Shown here: positions 10,180 to 21,523 of the stretch, piece after piece
Numbering within the stretch: position 1 is the first letter of the stretch
Layout: each line of letters opens with the position of its first letter
Translations under genes and position numbers: made by a program
NCBI GenBank assembly: GCA_005406025.1
Contig: BGZK01000223.1
Location: forward strand, 310,001 to 374,000
Origin: Eumeta japonica
Taxonomy: Eukaryota > Arthropoda > Insecta > Lepidoptera > Psychidae
Reading direction: 5' to 3'
DNA: 64,000 nucleotides
The notes under the pieces: model-generated
What the model was told of the DNA's origin: nothing
Databases searched by the model: none
What the model saw: the letters and a program-made list of their open reading frames with translations, nothing else

Positions 10180-11070
10180 CTAGCTTTCCACATGCGCCTT
10201 CAACCGCGTGAATTAAACTTATCTTGCTTATTTCAAATATTGCCTAAGTATAGGTTTCTTTTTGTTTTCTTAAATATATCATTTCTTATACCATTTTCTG
10301 TAATAAAATGTAATACATTCCCGTCTTCTGGATACAAGCTATCTCTATGGAGAATCTCATAAATCGGGTCAGTTATATAGTCACAAAAAACATGCACACA
10401 CCAAAGACACTGTTTATTTCTTTGAACTTATTACCGCAGCTCCACCCTATTGAAAAGGTTAGTGTTAGTGGTAGCTATCACGTCGCGGTTCTGGCACCCG
10501 TTCTCGCACCGCTTATAGTCAGCTTCCAATCGCACTCTCGTTTGTACCTGGTTTATTCCAATCTCGTTTCTTTCTACAAATAAACTCAAATTTAATGATT
10601 CTTAATAATCCGTTCATAATTAAATGACCAATCTAATTAATCATAAGGAATGTTAAACGTTAACGTAATTAGTCAAATTTTAATGGTTTTTCAGTCATTT
10701 TCACTGAATTCTCAACTATGGAATCATAAAATAATGGAGTCTCCATCCTTTTTCTTAGTTTAAGCTATCTCCATTCCAAATTTCACTGAAATCGATCAAA
10801 TTATAAGGGTGCTTATTAATCATACAGAATACAACAACGGTATCATAAGCCATATGTAGCCCAGTAAGCTCCTCTACCTTCCAGTAAAAGTTGTATCGTG
10901 ATCGATTCAGCCATTCCGAAGATATCCCGGACAAATCGGCATACAGATAGGCAAAAAAATTTAAGTAGGTTATTTTGTTTCATACAAACTTTGCCCCGAC
11001 AACACAAAAAAAATCAATCAAATCGGTCCAGCCGTTCTCAATACGAAAGAGTTTACATTTTAAGAAGTAC
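10180..11070 (+). mobile_element. Old non-LTR retrotransposon (RTE-like) 3' remnants
   Basis: Around 10182 the phrase TACTAGCTTTCCACATGCGC, followed by CAACCGCGTGAATT, resembles the common lepidopteran 'actagcttttgcccgcgacttcgtccgcgtggaa' element end. At 10755-11060, stretches such as CCAAATTTCACTGAAATCGA, GATCGATTCAGCCATTCCGA and AATCGGTCCAGCCGTTCTCA are typical of the same class of retroelement tail. The two parts may be separate insertions, and the part between them (10290-10740) is unassigned. Confidence 0.5.
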
Positions 11071-12249
11071 ATTTTAAACATATATTTCTTTGTGTTAACG
11101 ACGTAAATACAAAATAATTTTGAAATAATTACTTATATCCAATTAGATCATACTTATTGAATCATTAACTTAATACGTCTAGTTGGAGAATAGTTTGGTT
11201 TTCAACGTCTTTGTGGTTATTTAAGAACCTATAGAAATACTATCACTCGATGATAAAATCAAGTTCAAATGGTGGTTCCAAAAAATATCTACCTCTTATA
11301 ACGTCTATTACAACACATAAAAAAGCATCGATGTATAAAATTTTTTCAATTGCTAAAACTTATTTACTCTATATAAATAATGATCGTGATTCGTCTCCAC
11401 AAGTCATTTATACAACGCAAGCGATACGACATCACGTGTATGTCCCGAATTGTCGGGAAAACGTTTGACGTCGTCACAGCGATAAATGACCGTTTCAAGT
11501 TTAAATTGTTCTACAGCTAAAAATAATATATACATACATTAATAAAATTTATATACGTATTCGCAGCGAACTGCGCCGCCGGGCAACGTCCATTAAACTA
11601 AATAATGATTAACAGGCGGCCGGTCAACGAGGGAGAGTTCAAAGGGGTCGGCCGAGATTGATTCAATTTCGTAAAATCAATTTGTGACTATCACAATCGT
11701 AGTCCATCGCGGCCACTCAATTAAGGATAAGAATGGGACCTGTAGCCGCGCGGGCTGAAGGGAAGGGTGCGGGGGGGAGGGGGAAGGGCGCTTCGACGGC
11801 GATCGAACCGCACCATTCAAATGATCAAGAACTTTATAATAGTCGGTAAGCTCCCGGATTTCTTGGGACTCCGGCTCTGCTGATCGAGCCGCGCCCTGGC
11901 GAAATAAATTCGCCTCGTTACCCAATACAGATCTATGTATACGTTATGATACGCTGTGATTAATTTTAACGTCCACCGTCCGCCTATGGCGCTGTAGTCC
12001 TGTGATGGCGTAAATCACGGAAGGAAATGTATTTCAATCTACAATAATTTCGTTAATTAATACGATCGGATAATCTCTAAAACGTTCCCGTCAACCCGCA
12101 TTGCATTATTTTTATCATCTATGTTATTAAGTTTATGTTTGATGTTCACAAATCAATTTCTCTTTTGATATGCACAGAACCATTTAATTGACCAACGGCC
12201 CATAACACAAAAAATTCAATAATCGTCAGTTATGCATATATTTTATATT
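11071..12249. other. Unassigned DNA with a GC-rich block at 11560-11940
   Basis: 11560-11940 is GC-rich, includes a poly-G tract (GCGGGGGGGAGGGGG, about 11769-11783) and homeodomain-type ATTA-containing sites, and has no repeat relative in the window. The minus-strand 82-codon frame here (11677-11925) has no recognisable domain. The block is a candidate regulatory element in the putative long intron. The rest is AT-rich. Confidence 0.35.
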
Positions 12250-12610
12250 ATAATTTTTAGAGTTCCGTAGTCAACAAGAACCCTTTTAATTTCGTCATTT
12301 TCGTTCGTTGAACCGTCCTTCTGTCTATTTGTCCGTGGCTTAGCTCAGACTCTTAGTACCAGAAAGCTGCAATTAGACGTGGGTATATATTGATCACGCC
12401 AACAAAGTAGTAAAACAAAATCTTAAATTATTTTTTTACGTTACCGTCCCCACTCCCCACACGTAAAATGGGGAAAAATATTTTTTTCTCATCTATCTCA
12501 AGTGTGAGGTATCGTTGGACAACAGATAAATGTAGGAGTCTGGAAGCAAAGTATTACGCTTTAAATTGCTAATTTTTGTTAGAGTCAAGTGTCCCCTTCA
12601 GCCTTCTAAG
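12250..12610 (+). mobile_element. AGGGTTCCG-type interspersed repeat, degraded
   Basis: It starts TTTTTAGAGTTCCGTAGTCA, continues with an AACCCTTTTAATTTCG stretch, a Y-rich CCGTCCTTCTGTCTATTTGT segment, then CCAGAAAGCTGCAATTAG and GATCACGCCAACAAAGTAG. That order of landmarks is the familiar 5' part of a very abundant lepidopteran repeat family. The 3' terminus (CTTGGCCGGTTTTTT) is not seen here, so the copy is truncated. Confidence 0.65.
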
Positions 12611-13400
12611 CAAGTTATTATTCTTGTATATGTGAAAAAATTCGCGGCAACAGTATTATATGTAAAATTATGAAAATATAAAATTATAACAACGTTAGCA
12701 CCCGTTTTATGTGGACCCGCTTTTAGACGTTTAATAGCTATTAAACCGAGATAACAATTAATAGGTCCATAGTATTAAACAAAAAGCGCTCTTCTAAGTC
12801 CGCATATTGTGACGGGCAACTTTTTTAGCATCGCTAAAACTTTATGTCAAGTCCGACCTTCTGCCGCGTAACCGAAGTGAATGATATTCATTAATTTATT
12901 TGCATCGATAGCGTCATTGGCGGAGCCTTCTCTGCATTCTGGCCACTTAAAATTCACCAGCCGACTACGCAGCGCAGCCAATTCGCTCTTGATCAAAGTA
13001 TATTGCGTTAATTAAGTAGTAGGACTCTATTTAAATTCGCAAATGAAGGAGCCGCCTTAATTGGAGTTTGAACGGTCGCGGTGACAACGCGCCGGACATT
13101 CGGTAGTGCAAATTAAATGGGGGCTTTCATCTCGTACCTTGAGGTACGGCCACAAAGAAAAAAAATAATTTTGTCGGATATGGCAATTAACGTTTATTGT
13201 CCTCTTTTCTCTCTCACTTTCTCTATTCATCTCACTCACGTACAAAGACACTGTTGTTGTCAGCACTCCACCGTGAACGCGAAGACTTTAATATATTATT
13301 TTGGTTAATGATGAACAAAATGAGATATTAAAATCAACATACAAATGGAAAAGAATTTAATTAGATATTTTTGGTTTTATTTAGTATACTTCAGTAAAAA
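12611..13400. other. Unassigned DNA
   Basis: 12890-13140 is moderately GC-rich, with homeodomain-type sites such as TTAATTAAG, and no repeat match. It is possibly a conserved non-coding element. Overlapping 63- and 69-codon frames on opposite strands at 13057-13308 are not recognisable. Confidence 0.35.
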
Positions 13401-13437
13401 CAGTAGTGCCTCAGTGGTTAAGAGGATTAGCTTCGGA
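13401..13437 (+). mobile_element. SINE head (tRNA-like A-box region), truncated
   Basis: GTAGTGCCTCAGTGGTTAAG, followed by AGGATTAG, resembles the RNA polymerase III A-box region of tRNA-derived SINEs and parallels CGTGGCTCAGTGGCTAAG in the SINE at 29942-30200. No B box follows. The sequence runs into the 97-bp array within a few bases, so the SINE is cut by the array or by its founder. Confidence 0.5.
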
Positions 13438-13442
13438 TCAAA

Positions 13443-16080
13443 AGCGAAAGAGGGATAAGCAGAGCCACAGTCTGAAAATATATAAGCTCACCATATAAAG
13501 GTATAGCCAGCACGACAGGCTGTAGATACATAAGTTTACACATATAGAGGGATAGACAGAGCCACAATCTAAAAATACATAAGCTCACCATATAAAGGTA
13601 TAGCCAGAGCGACAGGCTGTAGATACATAAGTTTACACATATAGAGGGATAGGCAGAGCCACAATCTAAAAATACATAAGCTCACCATATAAAGGTATAG
13701 CCAGCACGACAGGCTGTAGATACATAAGTTTACACATATAGAGGGATAGACAGAGCCACAATCTAAAAATACATAAGCTCACCATATAAAGGTATAGCCA
13801 GAGCGACAGTCTGTAGATACATAAGTTTACACATATAGAGGGATAGGCAGAGCCACAATCTAAAAATACATAAGCTCACCATATAAAGGTATAGCCAGAG
13901 CGACAGGCTTTAGATACATAAGTTTACACATATAGAGGGATAGACAGAGCCACAGTCTAAAAATACATAAGCTCACCATATAAAGGTATAGCCAGAGCGA
14001 CAGTCTGTAGATACATAAGTTTACACATATAGAGAGATAGGCAGAGCCACAATCTAAAAATACATAAGCTCACCATATAAAGGTATAGCCAGAGCGACAG
14101 GCTGTAGATACATAAGTTTACACATATACAGGGATAGACAGAGCCACAATCTAAAAATACATAAGCTCACCATATAAAGGTATAGCCAGAGCGACAGGCT
14201 GTAGATACATAAGTTTACACATATAGAGGGATAGGCAGAGCCGCAGTCTAAAAATACATAAGCTCACCATATAAAGGTATAGCCAGAGCGACAGGCTTTA
14301 GATACATAAGTTTACACATATACAGGGATAGACAGAGCCACAATCTAAAAATACATAAGCTCACCATATAAAGGTATAGCCAGAGCGACAGTCTGTAGAT
14401 ACATAAGTTTACACATATAGAGGGATAGGCAGAGCCACAATCTAAAAATACATAAGCTCACCATATAAAGGTATAGCCAGAGCGACAGGCTGTAGATACA
14501 TAAGTTTACACATATAGAGGGATAGGCAGAGCCACAATCTAAAAATACATAAGCTCACCATATAAAGGTATAGCCAGAGCGACAGGCTTTAGATACATAA
14601 GTTTACACATATAGAGGGATAGGCAGAGCCGCAGTCTAAAAATACATAAGCTCACCATATAAAGGTATAGCCAGAGCGACAGGCTGTAGATACATAAGTT
14701 TACACATATACAGGGATAGACAGAGCCACAATCTAAAAATACATAAGCTCACCATATAAAGGTATAGCCAGAGCGACAGTCTGTAGATACATAAGTTTAC
14801 ACATATAGAGGGATAGGCAGAGCCACAATCTAAAAATACATAAGCTCACCATATAAAGGTATAGCCAGAGCGACAGGCTGTAGATACATAAGTTTACACT
14901 TATAGAGGGATAGGCAGAGCCACAGTCTAAAAATACATAAGCTCACTATATAAAGGTATAGCCAGAGCGACAGTTAGATACATAAGTTTACACATATAGA
15001 GGGATAGGCAGAGCCACAGTCTAAAAATACATAAGCTCACCATATAAAGGTATAGCCAGAGCGACATACTGTAGATACATAAGTTTACATTTATAGAGGG
15101 ATAGGCAGAGCCACAGTCTAAAAATACACAAGCTCACCATATAAAGGTATAGCCAGAGCGACAGTCTGTAGATACATAAGTTTACACATATAGAGGGATA
15201 GGCAGAGCCACAATCTAAAAATACATAAGCTCACCATATAAAGGTATAGCCAGAGCGACAGGCTGTAGATACATAAGTTTACACTTATAGAGGGATAGGC
15301 AGAGCCACAGTCTAAAAATACATAAGCTCACCATATAAAGGTATAGCCAGAGCGACAGTCTGTAGATACATAAGTTTACACATATAGAGGGATAGGCAGA
15401 GCCACAGTCTAAAAATACATAAGCTCACCATATAAAGGTATAGCCAGAGCGACATACTGTAGATACATAAGTTTACACTTATAGAGGGATAGGCAGAGCC
15501 ACAGTCTAAAAATACACAAGCTCACCATATAAAGGTATAGCCAGAGCGACAGGCTGTAGATACATAAGTTTACACGTATAGAGGAATAGGCAGAACCACA
15601 GTCTAAAAATACATAAGCTCACCATATAAAGGTATAGCCAGAGCGACAGGCTGTAGATACATAAGTTTACACTTATAGAGGGATAGGCAGAGCCACAGTC
15701 TAAAAATACATAAGCTCACCATATAAAGGTATAGCCAGAGCGACAGGCTGTAGATACATAAGTTTACACGTATAGAGGAATAGGCAGAACCACAGTCTAA
15801 AAATACATAAGCTCACCATATAAAGCTATAGCCAAAACGACAGGCTTTAGATACAAAAGTTTACGCATATACAGGGATAGACAGAGCCACAGTCTAAAAA
15901 TACATAAGCTCACCATATAAAGGTATAGCCAGAGCGACATACTGTTGATACATAAGTTTACACATATAGAAGGATAGGCAGAGCCACAGGTATAGCCACC
16001 ATACATAGAGAGGGATAGGCAGAGCCACAGTCTAAAAATACACAAGCTCACCATATAAAGGTATAGCCAGAGCCACAGAC
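13443..16080 (-). repeat. Satellite-like array of 97-bp units, about 27 copies
   Basis: GATAGRCAGAGCC recurs every 97 bp (for example 13551 and 13648). Each 97-bp unit is a dimer of two diverged halves of about 47 and 50 bp: CAGAGCCACAGTCTAAAAAT... and CAGAGCGACAGGCTGTAGAT..., both continuing ACATAAG and then TATA-rich. Variants alternate in places with a 194-bp period, as with CAGCACGACAGG at 13509 and 13703. The last 120 bp are irregular. Read on the minus strand, a half unit begins CTCTGCCTATCCCTCTATAT and resembles the tail that follows the RTE ORF elsewhere in this window. An RTE coding fragment abuts the array on that strand. Confidence 0.97.
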
Positions 16081-16082
16081 TG

Positions 16083-16192
16083 GAGAGGCTATCTGTGGTG
16101 CGCTACGATCTCGCTACGATCTTTACATGCCTCTTTTGCTTCACCGACATTCATCAATCTCGTCACGCAAGCTCGTCGGTTTCGAAGTGATT
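16083..16192 (-). mobile_element. RTE-like retrotransposon 3' coding fragment abutting the satellite
   Basis: The minus strand encodes NRRACVTRLMNVGEAKEACK, then DRSEIVAHHR and a stop. This is colinear with NRRACMKRLMDVSEAKE in the RTE copy at 45900-46880. The fragment is only about 100 bp. It ends where the 97-bp array begins, in the same order as RTE coding end followed by 3' tail, which suggests that the array is an expanded element tail. Confidence 0.75.
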
Positions 16193-16243
16193 TATTGATA
16201 ATCGTCTTTGTATTTATCATGAAGTAGATAAATATATATATAT

Positions 16244-16286
16244 AGTTATATAATGGAGCGTTATTAGAACGCTCAATTATATAACT
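16244..16286. repeat. Short-loop palindrome, 19-bp arms
   Basis: AGTTATATAATGGAGCGTT and AACGCTCAATTATATAACT pair with one mismatch around a 5-nt loop (ATTAG). Confidence 0.85.
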
Positions 16287-16921
16287 GTATTTATTTTCAA
16301 TAAACGGATAATAAACAGTAGTACGTGCATTATAATAATGAATTTATCACTGTTTATAATATACAGTTCTAATGAAGAGCTTAATTAGCTTTCACAATTT
16401 TGTACATCATTATTTTTTGATAGCGTGGAGTTAGGAATGACAAAAAGTCCATGTACATTTCGTAGAATACGATACAATCGCTATATACGACGCGGTGTGC
16501 CTCTCATTTCAATTAAACGACGACACAATCTCTTAGCAGACGAAGGACCGGCAAAGTAATTACGCTATAAAGATCTTATAGCAGTAAAATAGGCCATTTC
16601 ATTCGATTCTGGACGAGTAACAGTTATGTTTACTTCCATGCTTATTTAAAGGTCCACAAAACCTTCTTCTTCTTCTACTTTCTCTTGTCTTAACATGAAT
16701 AATATGAAATACTAGAATAGAAGTTCGTTCGATGGCGTATTAAAAAATTGAAACCTATTATTACGTATTTGTTATCTATATGTCATGAGATCGCATAAAT
16801 AACACTAAGCAATTGTTGATCCTAATTAGAAAGCGTATATGTCCGACTGCCTATGCAAACGTCTCCTCTCCCGCATAATCTTTTTAATTTTTTAGTTTAA
16901 TAGACTTAAACTTCACGCTGG
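16287..16921. other. Unassigned AT-rich DNA
   Basis: No supported open frame or repeat. There is a short CTT-rich run at 16663-16685. Confidence 0.45.
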
Positions 16922-17112
16922 CCCCGTGAACATAGATTGGAGACAACTAAAGACCGTTGTCGCTGACGTGATGTTAACGTTCTGCAGCCGCGCCTTAATG
17001 TGTTTTCCAAAGCACGCGGCTGATGGTATCATGAAACAGAAAACTCACTTGTCAATTCGCCCACGGTCAAAATCGAACCGGGTACCCGCCGGTTCAAAAA
17101 TGACACTGTTAA
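16922..17112 (-). mobile_element. tRNA-derived SINE remnant
   Basis: Read on the minus strand: CCGGTTCGATTTTGACCG is a B-box-like segment. It is followed by GGGCGAATTGACAAGTGAG, GTGCTTTGGAAAACACATTA, a run with ACATCACGTCAGCGACAAC, and CCAATCTATGTTCACGGGGC. These landmarks, in this order, match a common lepidopteran tRNA-derived SINE or its tail. The A-box end is missing. It shares the GGCGAATTGACAAGTGAG-type block with the SINE at 29942-30200 (AGGTGAACTGACTACGGAG). Confidence 0.6.
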
Positions 17113-19573
17113 ATACGCCCGTAGTGTTTTATTTGAATAGTTCAAAATAATGAGAATATAAAATTTTGAGCTGTCAACTATTATGATACGTATTATTATA
17201 GTATCCTTCAAATCCTTCTGGCGTAGACGCTCGTCATACTTTTCGAAATAATCGAATAACCCCCGTCCGCAGCTACGGATCCACGTCCCCAGACGGCGCC
17301 CCCGTCACGTAATCTGCGCGCGATTAGCGCGATTTGTCACGCGTCCGGATCACAGGGAATCCTTCACGAATTATGTCGGAGCTTAATTCGTGCGTATGCT
17401 AGTTCATGTATCACTCGCTGATTCCGAGATAGGCCGTGCTGTCGTATATTATGTATCGTCGAGCCTCCGCAGTAGCGGGAATATATTTAGAATTGAATTC
17501 TGATGTTTAATCGAAGTTTTTCTCATTCTGACGGATACCAAGAACATAAATATTACAATGAATAGTGCGAAATTTCGTTACGTCCAACCTTCACTGTCTT
17601 ATTCTATTCCATAATTACTTTGATTTACTTGCTTTTCATTATGTTTTTACAATGGAATCGCCCATTCAATGTACATTTACAATCTCAGTTGACCACGTTA
17701 TATAGCAACGTTATACATAGCCCGATGCCTTTTACTTAAAACATAAACGACCGACCTAGCAATACACGAGCTTTATAACCGATGACGTTACGCTATTTTA
17801 GTACCTAAGTCTATAAATTAACGATATGTGCTAGGTCTTCGAATATTGTTTAGCTGAGCTGTTTGCAATGCTTCAACTGAAAGATAAGAGGTGAGATACG
17901 CCATCCTGCTCGAGGAATTTTTGTAGCCATCATTTGGATCTTTATAATGTTAAGTTATACTGTGTTTAACGACTAATATTGACGAGTCTACGAAAAAGTG
18001 TTTATAAAAAATAAATTCGTAAAAAAAGAGAATAATCATTAAAAAGCTTGTAAGGCAGCTGCAAAGGTTACATTTCATACAATCTTAATATTATTTTTTT
18101 AATAGAGCTATCGACATAATAGGACATTTAAATATTCTGCAATTTCTCGATAATATAAGTATACATAAATTCCAGTTAGCGTTATTACATTCCAACGTTC
18201 TATTTTTTATTAATGAATATATTATAGGGAGCTTTTCTACATATGTAACTTTTCATCCCAGAGATAAAAAAGTACGGTAAGATCCTTCTTAGTAGATTAC
18301 TCTGATAAAATAAATGCAAATTAATGTACGATTTCTTACAGGTATTATTATAATTTTTTTGAAATTATAAATTTCCACATATGTAATTGCCATTTATTTC
18401 GCAGCTGTAAACTACCTAAATAAATGTGTAATAATAATATTGAACAATTAACGTTATAAATTTTTCATAAACAATACCGAATTACTAAATAAATAATAAA
18501 TGTGAAACTTTGATTCAAAGCTCTACTTATAGCATTATTTATGGAAAATAAAAAAACACTAAGGGTTTTCATTATACCTTTAATAGTTTAGAAGACATTT
18601 AATTTACAATAATAAAAAATACCCAAAAAATTCAAGATTGTATGTCTCGAAAAACGATATAAAATTGTTTTTATTAATGTTCAAACTATTTAAAACGAAA
18701 AATTTAATTGTTTGTAAAAAAAATATTAAATTAACAAATAAAAAATATATTTATTTTAGAAAATGAAAGAGCATCAGAAATAATTATTTTAAAATTAATA
18801 TGGTCTCTTAATACAAAAAAAAAACAATTAGGATTATATTTTCAAGAAAAGAAAATCTGGAATATCACCTAAATAATGAATTTGTTTATAACAATTATTT
18901 TAAAAATGGAGTAAGAAATTGAAAAAATAATTATGTAATTTTTAACACAAAAAATGAAATAATTGAAACATTTAAACATTTTTTTTTCGTATTATATGCT
19001 TATTTGATTTTTTCTTTTTTTAATGACTTCCACTGTTCCTAAAAAAATTTAAAAATCAAATTTTTTTAATTGTTTCAAGGAGAATCTTTTCTTTAGCCAT
19101 CTAAAAAGAACTACAGAGTGGAAAAATCTCAGGTATTTAGTTCGCAAATTATCAAGAATATTGAGTAAATTTTCAACTTAAATAAAAAACCTTAATTGTA
19201 TTTTTAATTGAAAAATATTGAAAAATATTTTTTTTCCTGCGGAACATTGTTCATTCTGGTATTCTATTAGTACTTTACTATCTTAATATTAACATTTATT
19301 AGTTAATTTGATATTTTTTATGTTTTTAATTCTATTTTCATCTCCTAAATAAAATTTTAATATCGGTGCTAGAGTTTCACGAGGAAAATTCTTTTTTATG
19401 AAATTACTTATTCGTTAAAAATTTCTTCTCTGATTTCCAAATCTGCATTTCTTTTTGAGATATTTGCAAAATCGAAACCCCCTCGCTTTGTTTTAATTTA
19501 TTGTTTATAACTTATAAATTTTTTAGGCGGAACTTCAAATTTTTCAAAAGCCATCTAAATGCCATTATATATT
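17113..19573. other. Unassigned DNA: GC-rich patch at 17215-17420, then very AT-rich
   Basis: 17215-17420 is GC-rich (CCCCCGTCCGCAGC, CGCGCGATTAGCGCG), has no repeat relative and is a candidate regulatory element. From about 18000 to 19570 the DNA is extremely AT-rich with many poly-A and poly-T runs and no supported feature. Confidence 0.4.
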
Positions 19574-19790
19574 GTACTAGCTGTCCCGCCCTTCACTGGC
19601 TAATTTTTATTATAAATAAAATCGCGAAGGATTTACGGAATTCAAAAAATGAGTAGCCTACAACCATCTACAAATTATCCCGCATCGAATGGTCTCAGTT
19701 TCATGTCTATACGTTTAGTAGTTTTTACGTGATTGGCGAATTAAGACAACTTATTTTCATTATATATTATAGATAATTTTCTGAGAAGGC
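19574..19790 (+). mobile_element. TAGCTGTCCCGCCC-family repeat, copy 1
   Basis: It starts ACTAGCTGTCCCGCCCTTCA, continues with GCGAAGGATTTACGGAATTC, ATGAGTAGCCTACAACCATC and ACGTTTAGTAGTTTTTACGT, and ends near GACAACTTATTTTCATTATA. The same order occurs at 28899-29090 and inverted at 34485-34690. From memory this type of retroelement tail is common in Lepidoptera; I cannot assign the class. Confidence 0.8.
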
Positions 19791-21523
19791 AAAGCGGAAT
19801 TCGAAAAAAAGAAGCATGTAAACTAGACGATTTCACTTTATTATTAAGCAGAAGAAAAAAATTATCGCGTTTGAAATTAAAATAAAAATATATTTAAAAA
19901 AATTGTTACGTTTAAATATATTGATTTAAAAAGACCATATTCAAGTAAATTTTGTTCTAAAATGTGCCCATGAAAAATTGCCAATAGTTAACATAAACAT
20001 TTATCATCATGTATACTACTGTATTTAAAACAAACTTTAATATTCAAAGTAGCATAAATTAAATTCACCGACCTTAAAACAGAATAAATTTGACAAAGCA
20101 GACTTGTGTCATTTTTACCATTGGATGCATGTACTTCTTATAATTTCTTATGGTATACTGGTATACCGGTTCTGTTCCAAAATGCTCGCCCCTATCAAAA
20201 CAAAAAGAGCTAGTAAATGAGGTAAAAAAAAATCTGCTAATAGATATAGACGAATTGTTTGTGGTAATACTTGAATTATTATTGAATTTAATTAATCGGT
20301 TATAACAAAATATTTTCTTTCCTAACTATAAATTGAATATTGAATAGTTGGTTATAAGAACGCCTTTTTTTTTACATTTATTTAAGTATTGTTTTCTTTA
20401 ATCCATATGTATAAACAATTCTCGGAGTTTCACAACGAAACGCAATAGGTAAATCATTACATTGGGCTTAGTGGAATGGCTGAAAATGGACGGTGTACAA
20501 TTAACCAGTGCAAAGTACGAATCAATGGTTAAACCTAATAAATAACAGACAAACATGTGTCATTCAATTTTTAATCTGTTCATTACACACACATGGAAGG
20601 AATAGTAGATTCTACATCAAGGGAGGAAATTAAACTACATGAGTCTAAAATCGAATTTGAAGTTGAAATGCAGAAAATACAATCATGTTTTTTTTATAAA
20701 GATTTGTGTTTTTTCAGGTGGAAGTTTTTATCATTGAATATTCAATTTGTTATTGTGAGTTTACCTTGGAGGTAGACAGATAGAGTCGCAGACATTCCTT
20801 TTAGCATCCGTCTATGCATCACTTGAACATAACTTAAACGACATAAATAGTGCAAGCGAGTTCTCAGGGGGTGTGTTTTTTCTGACTTGATCGACAAACA
20901 TCATAATGGCTCAGCAAATTTGCGCGAAACACCAACAAATTAATTAATATACGCAAACCTACATCGTGAACCCGTTTAGCAATTAGTAAAAACCGTACAA
21001 ACAGATATACAAACTTATATTTTTACCCTTTTCCACTGAAATAGGGCAGCAAAAGGTTTTCAACAAAAGGCGTCGCAAATTTTTTCATTGTAGCGATCTT
21101 TATGTGATTAATTAGCTATACTTAGTTCTGAACTTATGCGACAGGAGACTTCCATTAACAGCTTGGGCTATTATTAGAAGGTCCACGGTGTCATAGAATC
21201 ACTAGTACTAGTAGACCAGACTACTAGAGCAAACCAGAATCCCAATGACCAAGCTATTATCGCTAATTATGTAATTAATGTTTTATCTCCAGCATATCTA
21301 TATTATGTATGTATATATTATATATATATCATAAGGATTTTTATCGTCAAGTTTGATATCAACGGACGGTCTTGATTCATGCTTTTCGACAAGTTACTCT
21401 ATTAAATTCTATTTAGATAATTTGTTTTTATTATTTTATTTTTTTATGAATGAATGTGGTTAGGACATTTACTAATATTCTTAAATTAACTATAAAAGAA
21501 ATACAAAAGATTAAAATAATCAT
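19791..21523. other. Unassigned AT-rich DNA
   Basis: No supported gene. Around 20950-21030, phrases such as AGTAAAAACCGTACAAACAG hint at another decayed retroelement tail. A TA-rich run lies at 21298-21330. Confidence 0.4.

Noticed and set aside
13443..16080. Possible CRISPR array
   Set aside because: Units are contiguous 97-bp tandem copies without variable spacers, next to retrotransposon sequence in an animal genome.
18000..19570. Possible scaffold-attachment or replication-origin-like AT block
   Set aside because: High AT content alone does not support such a call, and no specific motif arrangement was seen.
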